A DNA stretch of 64,000 nt from CAZEPJ01 sp964514105 (GCA_964514105.1 CAZEPJ010000003.1:1-64000); one strand, 5' to 3'; positions 1 to 9,675 are shown, counted from the stretch's first letter. The notes: generated by a model from the sequence alone, not told the origin. Made by a program: numbers and translations.

Positions 1-19
1 ACCACCCCGTCGATCATTG

Positions 20-44
20 CCGAGGGGTGCATCGCCCCCTTCGG
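20..44 (-). terminator. Hairpin downstream of glnA
   Basis: An eight-base inverted repeat (ccgagggg against cccct-tcgg, with one bulged base) lies about 35 bases past the glnA stop. There is no T-tract on either side, so it is at best a weak or Rho-assisted terminator or an mRNA 3' end stabiliser. Confidence 0.35.
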
Positions 45-79
45 TGATCGCAAACAGCCCCCCCCGCCCCAGGCGCCGC

Positions 80-1495
80 TCAGATGTCGAAATAGAGGAA
101 GAATTCGTACGGGTGCGGTCGCATGCGGACCGGGTCCACCTCGCCCTTGCGCTTGTATTGCAGCCACATCTCGATGGCGTCCGGGGTGAACACATCCCCC
201 TTGAGCAAAAAGTCGTGGTCCCTCTCCAGGGCGTTGAGGGCCTCTTCCAGGGAGCCCGGTGCCGAGGGCACCTTGGAGAGCTCCTCGGGGTTCAGACCGT
301 AGATGTCCTTGTCCAGCGGCTCGCCCGGGTCCATGCGGTTCTCGATGCCGTCCAGGGCAGCCATGAGGATGGCCGAGAAGGCCAGGTACCCGTTGCAGGA
401 CGGATCGGGCGTTCGAAACTCCACCCGCTTGGACTTGGGCGATGCCGAGTACATGGGGATCCGCACCGACGCCGACCGGTTCCGGCTGGAGTAGGCCAGG
501 TTTACGGGCGCCTCGTACCCGGGGACCAGCCGCTTGTACGAGTTGGTCGTGGGGTTGCACAGGGCGCACAGGGCCGGGCAGTGTTTGAGGATCCCGCCGA
601 TGGCCCACAGCGCCTGCTGGCTCATGCCCGCGTATCGATCCCCCGCGAAGCTGTTCTGGCCGTTCTTCCAGATGCTCAGGTGGGTGTGCATGCCCGATCC
701 GTTGTCTCCGAAGAGGGGCTTGGGCATGAAGGTGACCGTCTTGCCGTGCCGCCGGGCCACGTTCTTCAGGATGTACTTGAACCACATGAGGTTGTCGCCC
801 ATCCGCGTCAAGGGGGCGAAGCGCATGTCGATCTCGCCCTGTCCTGCCGTGGCCACCTCGTGGTGCTGGCACTCCACCACGATCCCCAGCTTCTCCATCT
901 CCAGGACCACTTCGGTGCGCAGGCCGTCCAGGCTGTCCACCGGCGACACAGGGAAGTACCCCTCTTTGTGGCGGGGTTTGTATCCCAGGTTGGGGTTCTC
1001 CGCCCGGCCCGAGTTCCAGATCCCCTCGTTGGAGTCGATGTAGTAGTAGCCACTGTGTGCGTTCTGATCGAAGCGCACGTCGTCGAAGATGAAGAACTCG
1101 GCCTCCGGACCGAAGTAGGCCGTATCCCCGATGCCGCTGTACTGCAGGTACGCCTCCGCCTTCTGGGCGATGTTGCGGGGATCGCGGCTGTAGCGTTCCT
1201 TGGTGATGGGGTCCACGATGTTGCAGATGAGGCTCAGGGTGGGGACCGCCATGAAAGGGTCCATCACGGCGGTCGCCGCATCCGGGATCACCAGCATGTC
1301 GCTGGCGTGGATGGGCTGCCAGCCCCGGATGCTGGAGCCGTCGAAGCCGAACCCATCCTCGAAGGAGGCCTCCTCCAGCTCGTGGATGGGGACCCCGAAG
1401 TGCTGCCAGAGGCCGGGATAGTCCATGAACTTCAGGTCCACCATCGCGGCCCCTTTTTCCTGAGCGAAAGCCAACACGTCCTTTCCCGTCTTCAT
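80..1495 (-). CDS. glnA: Glutamine synthetase type I (GSI-beta)
   Basis: Cytoplasmic glutamine synthetase: glutamate + ammonia + ATP to glutamine. The protein is 471 residues, the usual GSI length. It shows the N-terminal beta-grasp region ending in FGFDGSSIRGW, the catalytic motifs GPEAEFFIFDD, GSGMHTHLSIW and NPTTNSYKRLVPGYEAP, and the conserved C-terminal block with RTPDPSCNGY. Tyr399 in DIYGLNPEE sits where GSI-beta enzymes are adenylylated, so control by a GlnE-type adenylyltransferase is expected, although glnE is not in the window. I chose the second ATG (1495): GGGAGG lies about 7 bases before it but only one base before the ATG at 1501. It is the last gene of glnD-amtB-glnB-glnA. Confidence 0.97.
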   Translation of the reverse strand: MKTGKDVLAFAQEKGAAMVDLKFMDYPGLWQHFGVPIHELEEASFEDGFGFDGSSIRGWQPIHASDMLVIPDAATAVMDPFMAVPTLSLICNIVDPITKERYSRDPRNIAQKAEAYLQYSGIGDTAYFGPEAEFFIFDDVRFDQNAHSGYYYIDSNEGIWNSGRAENPNLGYKPRHKEGYFPVSPVDSLDGLRTEVVLEMEKLGIVVECQHHEVATAGQGEIDMRFAPLTRMGDNLMWFKYILKNVARRHGKTVTFMPKPLFGDNGSGMHTHLSIWKNGQNSFAGDRYAGMSQQALWAIGGILKHCPALCALCNPTTNSYKRLVPGYEAPVNLAYSSRNRSASVRIPMYSASPKSKRVEFRTPDPSCNGYLAFSAILMAALDGIENRMDPGEPLDKDIYGLNPEELSKVPSAPGSLEEALNALERDHDFLLKGDVFTPDAIEMWLQYKRKGEVDPVRMRPHPYEFFLYFDI

Positions 1496-1571
1496 TGCCA
1501 TGCCTCCCTTCTCCTCGATTTGGCGTTGAGATGCCGCACACCTCGCCGCACAGAGTTATCCCTCGTCCGCA

Positions 1572-1586
1572 GCCCGCGTTGCGGGC
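1572..1586. other. Perfect hairpin between glnB and glnA
   Basis: gcccgc-gtt-gcgggc is a perfect six-base-pair GC stem starting two bases past the glnB stop, in the roughly 90-base glnB-glnA spacer. There is no T-run. It could partly attenuate or process the transcript so that glnA and glnB are made at different levels. I see no -24/-12 sigma54 element in the spacer. Confidence 0.35.
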
Positions 1587-1587
1587 G

Positions 1588-1926
1588 TCACAGGGCGTTG
1601 ACGCCCCGCTCGCCGGTTCGGATGCGGACCACCTCCTCCACGGGCTGGACGAAGATCTTTCCGTCGCCGATCTTGCCCGTCCGGGCCACGTCCATGATAG
1701 TCTCCACCACCTTGGCCACCAGATCCGCTTCCACGACGACCTCGACCTTGACCTTGGGGAGGAAGTCCACCACGTACTCGGCACCCCGGTAGATCTCCGT
1801 GTGGCCCTTCTGCCTCCCGAACCCCTTGACCTCGGTGACGGTGATCCCCTTGATCCCGATGCCGGTGAGTGCCTCCTTCACCTCCTCCAACTTGAACGGT
1901 TTGATGATCGCCTCGACCTTCTTCAT
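1588..1926 (-). CDS. glnB: Nitrogen regulatory protein P-II
   Basis: Small trimeric signal protein that reads 2-oxoglutarate, ATP and glutamine state and controls GlnD/GlnE outputs and AmtB. It is 112 residues, exactly the family length. It starts MKKVEAIIKPFKLEEVKEAL, has the T-loop RQKGHTEIYRGAEY with Tyr51 as the uridylylation site, and the C-terminal GDGKIFVQPVEEVVRIRTGE block. The ATG overlaps the amtB stop (ATGA), so translation is coupled, and GGAAAGGGGG precedes it. Linkage to amtB would equally suit the name glnK; sequence alone does not separate the two paralogue names. Confidence 0.96.
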   Translation of the reverse strand: MKKVEAIIKPFKLEEVKEALTGIGIKGITVTEVKGFGRQKGHTEIYRGAEYVVDFLPKVKVEVVVEADLVAKVVETIMDVARTGKIGDGKIFVQPVEEVVRIRTGERGVNAL

Positions 1927-3338
1927 GGTGTCCCCCTTTCCGCCTGGATCCGCGCACCCTGGCTCAGAGAGGCATGGACCACCCCCGCTGTGGCCGCTCC
2001 GCCCACCGAAGGCCGGTATCCCCCGCCCGCGCCGGACAGCCCCAGGCTGTACCCGTTTTCCCCGTGGAGGGCCAGATCCAGTCCGGTCACCTCGTCCTCC
2101 TCCGCGACACGAAGCCCCATGACCGCCTTGAGGGCCAGGAGGATCAGCGTGGTCAAGACCAGGGCGAAGACCACGGTGGCGGCGGTAGCCAGGAGCTGCA
2201 CCAGGAACTGGGCGGGGTTGCCGTACAGGAGGCCGTCGGAACTCCCGGGCAGGGCCGCCGTGGCGAACAGCCCCGTGGCCAGCGCCCCCCACATCCCCCC
2301 GATGCCGTGTACCCCGAAGACGTCCAGGGCGTCGTCGTACCCCAGGCGGGGCTTGAGTTTGACCACCCCGACGTAGCACAGGATCCCCGCGCCGGCGCCG
2401 ATGACGATGGCGGCCAGGGCACCTACGTAGCCCGAGGCCGGGGTGATGGCCACCAGACCGGCCACGGCCCCGGTAACCGTGCCCAAGGCTGTGGGTTTGC
2501 CCCGGTGCTGCCACTCCACCAGGAGCCACGTCAAGGCCGCCGCGGCAGCCGCCGTGTTGGTGGCCACCAGGGCGTTGACGGCCAACCCCCCCGAGGTCAG
2601 GGCGCTCCCGGCGTTGAAGCCGAACCAGCCGAACCAGAGCAGGCCCGCCCCCAGGACCGTCATGGGGAGGTTGTTGGGATGCATGGGCTCGGCCCCTGCA
2701 CCCCGGCGCCTGCCCAGAACGACGGCCGCGGCCAGGGCCGAGACCCCCGAGCTGATGTGCACCACGGTACCTCCGGCGAAATCCAGGGCCCCCAGGCCCG
2801 CCAACCACCCCCTGCCCCAGACCCAGTGGGCCAGCGGGTCATAGACCAGGGTCGCCCACAGGAGGCTGAACACCAGGAACGTGGAGAACTTGAACCGCTC
2901 CACCAAGGCCCCGGTGATCAGGGCCGGGGTGATGACTGCGAACATGCCCTGAAACATCATGAAGAGCTGATGAGGTATGGTCTGCCCCTCGATGGGCTCC
3001 AGGCCCACGCCGCTGAGCCCCAGAAAGTCCAGCCCCCCGATGATCCCGCCCTTGTCCGGACCGAAGGCCAGGGTGTACCCCCAGAGGACCCACTGCACGC
3101 TCATGACGCACAGGACGATGAAAGAGAGCATGATGGTGTTCAAGACGTTCTTCCGTCGGGCCATCCCCCCGTAGAACAGGGCCAGCCCGGGGGTCATGAG
3201 CATGACCAGGGCCGTGGAGACCAGAAGCCATGCCGTGTCGCCCCCATTGACCTTGGGGGGCTCCCCCGCGGCCCAGGCCTGCAGGGCGCCCGTGGCCAGG
3301 AACGCGGTCATGCCGATCCAACCTGCTTTTCGCATCAT
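1923..3338 (-). CDS. amtB: Ammonium transporter
   Basis: Inner-membrane ammonium channel of the Amt/MEP/Rh family, 471 residues. A signal peptide (about residues 1-26, ending QAWAAGE) precedes about 11 transmembrane helices. The family motif GLALFYGGMARRKNVLN is present, as are the two pore histidines in AGGTVVHISSG and DVFGVHGIGGMWG. The C-terminal tail after the last helix is longer than in E. coli and ends in a Gly/Ala-rich stretch. GGAGGT lies about 8 bases before the tandem ATGATG start. The stop overlaps the glnB ATG, which fits the known binding of P-II proteins to AmtB. Confidence 0.96.
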   Translation of the reverse strand: MMRKAGWIGMTAFLATGALQAWAAGEPPKVNGGDTAWLLVSTALVMLMTPGLALFYGGMARRKNVLNTIMLSFIVLCVMSVQWVLWGYTLAFGPDKGGIIGGLDFLGLSGVGLEPIEGQTIPHQLFMMFQGMFAVITPALITGALVERFKFSTFLVFSLLWATLVYDPLAHWVWGRGWLAGLGALDFAGGTVVHISSGVSALAAAVVLGRRRGAGAEPMHPNNLPMTVLGAGLLWFGWFGFNAGSALTSGGLAVNALVATNTAAAAAALTWLLVEWQHRGKPTALGTVTGAVAGLVAITPASGYVGALAAIVIGAGAGILCYVGVVKLKPRLGYDDALDVFGVHGIGGMWGALATGLFATAALPGSSDGLLYGNPAQFLVQLLATAATVVFALVLTTLILLALKAVMGLRVAEEDEVTGLDLALHGENGYSLGLSGAGGGYRPSVGGAATAGVVHASLSQGARIQAERGTP

Positions 3339-3409
3339 ATCCCAACCTCCGTGAACAAAGTGGCGGCCTCTCCTTTCAAAGCCGCGGGCCTCGGGGGCAT
3401 ATCCGATCC

Positions 3410-6037
3410 TCACCCCCCCGCCATCCAGGGAGGCGAAGACGCTTCCATGCGCTCCAGGGTCCGGTACAGGGCCCTCTCCAGTTCCCCTAACCGTTCCTGA
3501 CCCGTCACCTTCTGCCCGGTGGCCTCGAGCACGTAGAACACGTCCATCACCTGCCCCCGCCTCGTGTCGATGAGGGCCAGATGGATGCTCAAGCCCAACT
3601 CCGCCAGCTTCCCGGTCACGGCGAACAGCAGGCCGAACTGATCCCGCGCGCGGATCTCCACGATGGTGTGGAAGTCCGAGGTCCGGTTGTCGATCTTCAC
3701 CCGAGGTCTCAGCGCCGGGTGGCGGTTCGCCCCTGCGTGGGGGGAGGGGGCCCTCTGGCAAAGGAGACGATCCAGGGTCTCCTTCCCCTCCAGGACGGCC
3801 TCCAGGTCCCGGCTGAAACGCTCCATCCGATCCCCGTCCACGGTCCCTCCCAGTCCTTCCACCTGGAAGCTGTCCATGACCACCCCGTTGGCCCAGGTGT
3901 GGATCCTCGCCCCCAGGATGTTGAACCCGTTGGCCACCAGGACACCGCAGATGCGGCTGAACAGGGCCGGGGCGTCCCATGTGCACACCAGGATCTCCTC
4001 GCACCCCTCCCCGCGCTGATGCCTCACCCTGAGCCGCTCGCCGCAAGCGGCCATGCCCACGGCCATGAGGACCTGGGCCGCCAGATCCCCGGCGGGCGTG
4101 GTCAGAAGATAGCGGCCCGGCAGGCGCTGGACCCAGCGTTCCGGCTCCCCGGCCGGCAGATGCCCCCTCAGGGCGCTGAGGACCAGGGCCCGGGCTTGGT
4201 CGATCTTCTGGGTGGCCTGGGGGGAGGCGAGTTCGCCGGTCTCGAGCAGCCGCTTGGACTTGAGATAGAGCTCCCGAAGGAGCTGATCCTTCCAGTCGGT
4301 GATGAGATCCGGGCCCGTGGCCCGCAGGTCCGCGATGGTCATGAGGTACAGTTCGTTGAGGCGCGCCACCGACCCCACGGTCCGGCACAGCTCGGCGATG
4401 ACCCTCTCCTCCGTGAGGTCTCGACCCAGTGCCGTGTCCATGAGGAGGATGTGCGCCCTCACGAGGAAGACCGCCCGCTCCCGATCCTCCGCGGGGAGGC
4501 GCCATCGCCCCAGAAGGGCATCGACGATCTCGGCCCCCCTTTGGGCGTGCCCGCTCCCCTCCCCCTTGCCCACGTCGTGGAGGAACACCCCCAGGACCAG
4601 AGGAATCCAGTTCTCCACGCGGCGCGCCACCTGCCGGCACAGATGGGCGCCTCTTGCCGCCCGCTTTCTGCGCATCTTCCCCAGCTCGGCCACCGCCTCC
4701 AGAGAGTGCACATCCACGGTGTAGGCGTGGTACGCGTCATGCTGGACCTGGAAGCTCACGCGGCCGAACTCCGGGATGTAGCCCTGCAGCAGGCCCACGC
4801 GATGCATGAGCTCCAAGGCGGCGTATCCGCAATCTTCGGTGTCCAGGGCCGACAGGAAGGCCTGGCAAACCCTCTCCGAGGCCCGGAAAGCATCGTCCAC
4901 CAGGTGGAGGGAGAGTTTGATCTGGTCCCGGGTGAAGAGGTCCAGGGCCAAACCCTCTCTGTGGGCGAAGGCCACGGCCTCCATGATCCGGGGCGGGTCC
5001 TCTTCGAATATCCGTTCATCCAGAAGGGTCAGGCGTCCCCCAAGCACCAGGAACCCTTCCCCCAAAACCCGGGGCACAAAGCTGGGGCCGCGGGCCCCCG
5101 ACGCCAGGGACGGGTCGGTGACCTTGGCGATCATCTCCTCCACGAAGTACCGAATCCGGGTGGCATGCCGGTAGTAGTGGCGCATGAAGGCTTCCACCGG
5201 CAATCCCGAGATCTCCTCGTCCACGGGGATGCACCGGGCAAGGCCCTCCTGCAGATCGAAGGTCAGCTGATCTTCCTCGCGCCCGGCCAGGCGGTGCAGT
5301 TCCAGCCGCACGCGCCAGAGAAAGGCGTGGGCCGCGCGGATCTCCTCCGATTCATCTTGGCTGATGAGGGCGTGGTGCGCCAGGTTCTCGAGATCGGCCA
5401 CCGGGAACCGGCAACGGGCCAGCCACAGGGCCGACTGGACGTCCCGCAACCCTCCGGGGCCCTCCTTGACGTGGGGTTCCACCAGGAACGGGGTCCGGGC
5501 ATAGTTCCGATGCCGCTCCCACACGTTGCCCGCCAGGCGCTTGATGGAGGCTTCGAGCTCGAGCCCCGAGCGTTGCTCCCGCATGCGCCCCTCGAAGGCA
5601 CGGAACAGTTCGCGATCGCCGGCCAGAAACCGGGCGTCCATGAGGGCGGTCCAGGTCCGCAGGTCCCGGCGGGATACCTCGACGCAGTCCTCCAACGTCC
5701 GGACGCTGTGGCCCACTTCCAGGTGGAGGTCCCACAGGGCGTGGAGAATGCGAAAGACGGTGTGCAGCACGTGCTGGGACCCGGTCTCCCGACACAGAAA
5801 CATGAGGTCCAGATCGCTCCAGGGCGTCAGCTCGCGGCGCCCGTACCCGCCCACAGCAACCAGGGCCATGTCCGATTCCTCGTCCCCCGCGCCGTGCTCC
5901 TCGTGCAGCGCGCGCACCAGATCGTCCATGACCGCGCAAAGCCGGCCCATCACCTCCCATGGCGCGCCGTACGAGACGTCGGAGCCCCGCATGCGCCTGA
6001 GGGATTGCTCCATCGGGCTCAGGATGTCCGCAATCAT
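3410..6037 (-). CDS. glnD: P-II uridylyltransferase / uridylyl-removing enzyme
   Basis: Bifunctional nitrogen sensor that uridylylates P-II at low glutamine and removes UMP at high glutamine. With this start it is 875 residues, the normal size. The nucleotidyltransferase motif GGYGRRELTPWSDLDL is at about residues 63-78, the HD hydrolase motif FLHDVGKGEGSGHA near 485-497, and two C-terminal ACT domains near 680-730 and 790-840. I prefer the ATG at 6037, with AAGGGGG about 7 bases upstream; an in-frame ATG at 6109 has no convincing ribosome site. It is first in the glnD-amtB-glnB-glnA operon, with 71 bases before amtB. Confidence 0.95.
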   Translation of the reverse strand: MIADILSPMEQSLRRMRGSDVSYGAPWEVMGRLCAVMDDLVRALHEEHGAGDEESDMALVAVGGYGRRELTPWSDLDLMFLCRETGSQHVLHTVFRILHALWDLHLEVGHSVRTLEDCVEVSRRDLRTWTALMDARFLAGDRELFRAFEGRMREQRSGLELEASIKRLAGNVWERHRNYARTPFLVEPHVKEGPGGLRDVQSALWLARCRFPVADLENLAHHALISQDESEEIRAAHAFLWRVRLELHRLAGREEDQLTFDLQEGLARCIPVDEEISGLPVEAFMRHYYRHATRIRYFVEEMIAKVTDPSLASGARGPSFVPRVLGEGFLVLGGRLTLLDERIFEEDPPRIMEAVAFAHREGLALDLFTRDQIKLSLHLVDDAFRASERVCQAFLSALDTEDCGYAALELMHRVGLLQGYIPEFGRVSFQVQHDAYHAYTVDVHSLEAVAELGKMRRKRAARGAHLCRQVARRVENWIPLVLGVFLHDVGKGEGSGHAQRGAEIVDALLGRWRLPAEDRERAVFLVRAHILLMDTALGRDLTEERVIAELCRTVGSVARLNELYLMTIADLRATGPDLITDWKDQLLRELYLKSKRLLETGELASPQATQKIDQARALVLSALRGHLPAGEPERWVQRLPGRYLLTTPAGDLAAQVLMAVGMAACGERLRVRHQRGEGCEEILVCTWDAPALFSRICGVLVANGFNILGARIHTWANGVVMDSFQVEGLGGTVDGDRMERFSRDLEAVLEGKETLDRLLCQRAPSPHAGANRHPALRPRVKIDNRTSDFHTIVEIRARDQFGLLFAVTGKLAELGLSIHLALIDTRRGQVMDVFYVLEATGQKVTGQERLGELERALYRTLERMEASSPPWMAGG

Positions 6038-6240
6038 GCAGCGCCCCCTTGCAGGCGGGTATTGGGAGAGCCATGCCACCGCGTGCACGAGCAGGTCGAA
6101 CACCGTCATCCATTGGACATCATTGATGAATTCGAAACGAGAGGCGAGATGGAGCGGAGAAATGAGATCGAAGAAATCTACATTTTCGTTGTATCACTTG
6201 GACGAAAACCACATCAATGTGGCAAGTTGTCAGATCCGCG

Positions 6241-6936
6241 TCATCGCGATCCCCCTCCCCCTTCCCGGGGTTCCCGCTCGGCGGCCAGGTGGCGGATAAT
6301 CGTCCCTTCCACCAGAAACACCACCTCCTCGGAGATGTTGGTGGCCTCGTCCCCGATGCGCTCCAAGTGGCGGCCGGATATGATCAACTCGACGCCGCGC
6401 CGCACCAGTCTTTGCTCCCGCATCATCCAGTTGAGCATCTCCTCCAGGAGGTCCCGGTTGAGGCTGTCCAGCTCGTCGTCCCGGGAGCACACCGCATAGG
6501 CAAGGGAGACGTCCCTGCGCACGAAGGCATCCAGGCAGCGGCGGGTCATCCCCTGGGCGATGGCGGCCATCTGCTCCAGGGTGCCCGGGACCTCGACCCA
6601 GTCCATCTCCATGAGCTCCAGGGAGCGTTCCGCCAGATTCACGGCCTGGTCCCCCATGCGCTCCAGGAAGGTGTTGATCTTCATGGCCGAGGTGATGAAC
6701 CGCAGGTCCACCGCCACCGGCTGCTGGGTGGCGAGCAGCTTGATGCAATGGCCCTCGATCTGGTTCTCCAGGGCGTTGATCCGTCGATCGTTCTGGATCA
6801 CCGTCCGGGCCAGGGCCGCGTCTCGGCTCACCAGGGCGCGGGTCGCCTCATGGATGGCCTCCTCCACCAAACCCGCCATCTTCAGCAGATCCTCCTTGAG
6901 CTGCTCCATCTGTCTGTGAAAATGGGAAAGCGGCAC
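6241..6936 (-). CDS. phoU: Phosphate transport system regulatory protein PhoU
   Basis: Cytoplasmic negative modulator linking the PstSCAB transporter to PhoR. It is 231 residues with two tandem three-helix PhoU repeats. Each carries the acidic/metal motif: MKINTFLERMGDQAVNLAER in the first half and SGRHLERIGDEATNISEEV in the second. The start is a GTG at 6936 with GGAGGAGG 8 bases upstream; it begins VPLSHFHRQMEQL, aligning with the first helix of known PhoU. It is the last gene of the pst operon, 137 bases after pstB. An extra basic/Gly tail (REPREGGGGSR) follows the domain. Confidence 0.94.
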   Translation of the reverse strand: MPLSHFHRQMEQLKEDLLKMAGLVEEAIHEATRALVSRDAALARTVIQNDRRINALENQIEGHCIKLLATQQPVAVDLRFITSAMKINTFLERMGDQAVNLAERSLELMEMDWVEVPGTLEQMAAIAQGMTRRCLDAFVRRDVSLAYAVCSRDDELDSLNRDLLEEMLNWMMREQRLVRRGVELIISGRHLERIGDEATNISEEVVFLVEGTIIRHLAAEREPREGGGGSR

Positions 6937-7073
6937 CTCGCGGCCCTCCTCCGATCGTTGGGTCTCATCCACATGCCGGATCCCCCAGGACCCGGAAATC
7001 GCCGGATCGAGTCTTGACGATAGCACATTGCGCCTCGAACCGGAACCGGTCTTCCCCGGGGGAGCCCGGCTCC

Positions 7074-7907
7074 CTATCCGTAGCGCCCGGTCACGTAGCC
7101 CTCGGTCTTCTCCTTGACCGGCCGGGTGAAGATCCTGGGCGTCTCTCCGTACTCGATGAGCCGGCCCAGGTACATGAACGCCGTGTTGTCCGAAACCCGG
7201 GCCGCCTGCTGCATGTTGTGGGTGACGATGATGATGGTGTAGTTCCCCTTGAGCTGGTGAATCAGCTCCTCGATCTTGGCCGTGGCGATGGGGTCCAGCG
7301 CCGAGCACGGCTCGTCCATGAGCAGCACATCGGGGTCCGCAGCGATGGCCCGGGCGATGCACAGGCGCTGCTGCTGGCCCCCGGAGAGCCCCAGGGCGCT
7401 CTCCCGGAGTCGATCCTTGACCTCGTCCCAGAGGGCGGCCCCCCGGAGGGAGCGTTCCACCGTCTCCTCCCACACGCCCCTGTCGCGGATCCCGTCCACC
7501 CGCAGGGGATAGCTCACGTTGTCGAAGACGGACATGGGGAAGGGGTTGGGCTTCTGAAAGACCATCCCCATGCGCTTTCGCAGGCCGATGACGTCGGTGG
7601 CCGGCGCATAGATGTCCGTCCCATCCAGGCAGACCCTCCCGCGGGTCCTCAGGCCGTCGATCAGGTCGTTCATGCGGTTGAGAGACCTCAACAGGGTGGA
7701 CTTCCCGCACCCGGAGGGTCCGATGATGGCCGTCACGAGCCCCCGCTCCACCCCCATCCGGATGTCGTACAACGCCTGACTCTCCCCGTACCAGAGGCAG
7801 AACTCCTGGATCTCGATGAGGGCGCCTCGCCCTCCTTGCCTGACGTGGTAAGCCGGTTCCTCGAACAGGTCCGGGGAGACCGCGGCCTTCTCCTTCCTCT
7901 CGTTCAT
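7074..7907 (-). CDS. pstB: Phosphate ABC transporter ATP-binding protein
   Basis: ATPase of the high-affinity phosphate importer, 277 residues. Walker A GPSGCGKST is at 63-71, the ABC signature LSGGQQQR at 174-181 and Walker B VLLMDEP at 194-200, followed by the H-loop in TIIIVTHNM. The PstB-specific stretch RMGMVFQKPNPFPMSV is present. It lies between pstA (29 bases upstream) and phoU. A slightly extended N-terminus of about 28 residues precedes the ABC core. Confidence 0.97.
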   Translation of the reverse strand: MNERKEKAAVSPDLFEEPAYHVRQGGRGALIEIQEFCLWYGESQALYDIRMGVERGLVTAIIGPSGCGKSTLLRSLNRMNDLIDGLRTRGRVCLDGTDIYAPATDVIGLRKRMGMVFQKPNPFPMSVFDNVSYPLRVDGIRDRGVWEETVERSLRGAALWDEVKDRLRESALGLSGGQQQRLCIARAIAADPDVLLMDEPCSALDPIATAKIEELIHQLKGNYTIIIVTHNMQQAARVSDNTAFMYLGRLIEYGETPRIFTRPVKEKTEGYVTGRYG

Positions 7908-7935
7908 GAAAGGACACCTTCCATAGGGGCCCCGT

Positions 7936-9675
7936 TCAGAAATGGCCCACCTGGTATCTCCTCTTCAGACGGTTGCGAAGCCCGATGGCCGCGGCGTTCA
8001 TAACGGCGACCAGGCCGATGAGGAGCAGCGTCGTGGCGAACACCATGGGTTTGGCCGCCTCCGAATTGCGGGATTGGAAACCCACGTCGAAGATATGGAA
8101 CCCCAGGTGCATGAAACTGCGCTCCAGATGGAGATACGGAAAGACCCCGTCCAGGGGCAGTTCTGGCGCCAGTTTCACCACACCCACCAGCATGAGGGGA
8201 GCCACCTCGCCGGCGCCCCGCGCCATGGCGAGGATGAGGCCGGTCATGATCCCGGGCAGGGCGCGGGGCAGCACGATGTACTTGATCGTCTGCCACTTGG
8301 AGGCCCCGCAACCCAGGGACCCCTCGCGCATGGACTGTGGGACCGCGGCCAGGGCCTCCTCCGTGGCCACGATGACCACGGGCACCGTGAGAAGCGCCAG
8401 GGTCAGCGATGCCCAGAGCAGCCCCCCGGTCCCGAAGGTGGGATTGGGCAACCGCTCGGGGAAGAAGACCCGATCCATGGCGCCCCCGCAGAGATAGGCG
8501 AAGAATCCCAGCCCGAACACGCCGTACACGATGGACGGGACCCCGGCCAGGTTGTTCACGCAGATGCGCACGATGGACGTCATTCGGCCCTGTCTGGCGT
8601 ACTCCCGCAAGTACAGGGCGGCCATGACGCCGAAAGGCGCCACAGCCAGGGCCATCATCACGGTCATCACGAAGGTGCCGAAGATGGCGGGCATCACGCC
8701 GCCCTCGGTGTTGGCCTCCCGGGGTTCCTGACTCAGGAACTCGGCCCACCGGGACAGGTACACGCGAGCCTTTTCCCACCCGGAGAGATCGTTGGCCGGG
8801 TACAGGCGCACCACCTGGGAAAGCGGGAAGGTCTTCTCCTTTCCGCCCACCTCGGCCACGGTCACGCTGAACTCCGCATCGTGGGTCTTGATCCGGCGCG
8901 CCTCCTCGGCCAGGTGGTCGTATCGCCGCTGGAGAGCCGCCCTGCGATTCTCGAAAGCCTCGAGCGCCTCCCGATACGCCGAACCCACCTCCCCCTCCCG
9001 AAGGGCCACTCTCCTGAGCCGAAGCCGTTCGGTGTCGAGGGCACGGTTTACGGCCCCGATCTCGTCGCGTTCGATCTCCCGCACCCGCCGGCGCCGCTGA
9101 ACGGCCTCCTCCTGTGCGCGATACAAGGCCTCGCGCGGGAGGGAATCTCCTGCGAAAACGGTCCGGTCGAGCTTCAGGGTTCGAATGTACCCGATGAAGG
9201 GACCCCACTCCAGCCGCTCCATGACGAATATGTCCCTGGGCTGCGTGACACGGGCGACGTCGGCGTCCGACACCCAGCGGTAATCCTCGTTGTACAGATC
9301 GAAGTTCCCGATCCGGTAAAGGGTCCGCCGGGCCAGGCCTTGCGCTTCGTCGATACGCCTGCGGGCGTCCCCGTCGCGGGTCGCCAGTTCCCGCTCCCCG
9401 GGGCGGTACGTCTCGGAACGCGTCAGCTCCCCGGCGATTCTCGATCCGTCCTTGAGGATCACGAGCTGCACGGGCCTCGGGGCGAAAGTCATCAATCCGT
9501 TCCACAGGACCAGAGCCACAAACCCGACGATCATGAGCAGGCCGAATAGAAGCGCCCCGCCGAAGCCCCAGAGAAAGGGTTCCCCGTGGGCCGGAAGTTC
9601 GGACGTCATCTTCCGAACCTCGTCCATCCCACCGTCGCCGGAGGGGACCCCTGTGCTCTCCGATGGACCGTTCAC
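7936..9675 (-). CDS. pstA: Phosphate ABC transporter permease PstA with large periplasmic insertion
   Basis: Inner-membrane permease of the Pst system, 579 residues, against about 300 in E. coli. TM1 lies at about residues 32-58. A mostly hydrophilic, Arg/Glu-rich segment of about 220 residues then follows, including a predicted coiled-coil stretch around RAQEEAVQRRRRVREIERD, before the normal permease core from about residue 290. The core carries the EAA-like loop CGASKWQTIKYIVLPRALPG. The GTG start at 9675 has GGGGAGGAG 7 bases upstream; an internal ATG at 9627 lacks one. Long PstA forms are known in other proteobacteria. The insertion's function is unknown. Confidence 0.93.
   Translation of the reverse strand: MNGPSESTGVPSGDGGMDEVRKMTSELPAHGEPFLWGFGGALLFGLLMIVGFVALVLWNGLMTFAPRPVQLVILKDGSRIAGELTRSETYRPGERELATRDGDARRRIDEAQGLARRTLYRIGNFDLYNEDYRWVSDADVARVTQPRDIFVMERLEWGPFIGYIRTLKLDRTVFAGDSLPREALYRAQEEAVQRRRRVREIERDEIGAVNRALDTERLRLRRVALREGEVGSAYREALEAFENRRAALQRRYDHLAEEARRIKTHDAEFSVTVAEVGGKEKTFPLSQVVRLYPANDLSGWEKARVYLSRWAEFLSQEPREANTEGGVMPAIFGTFVMTVMMALAVAPFGVMAALYLREYARQGRMTSIVRICVNNLAGVPSIVYGVFGLGFFAYLCGGAMDRVFFPERLPNPTFGTGGLLWASLTLALLTVPVVIVATEEALAAVPQSMREGSLGCGASKWQTIKYIVLPRALPGIMTGLILAMARGAGEVAPLMLVGVVKLAPELPLDGVFPYLHLERSFMHLGFHIFDVGFQSRNSEAAKPMVFATTLLLIGLVAVMNAAAIGLRNRLKRRYQVGHF

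Noticed and set aside
17..1792. A 591-codon plus-strand frame over glnA
   Set aside because: It is the antisense shadow of glnA and glnB; the opposite strand has clear conserved motifs.
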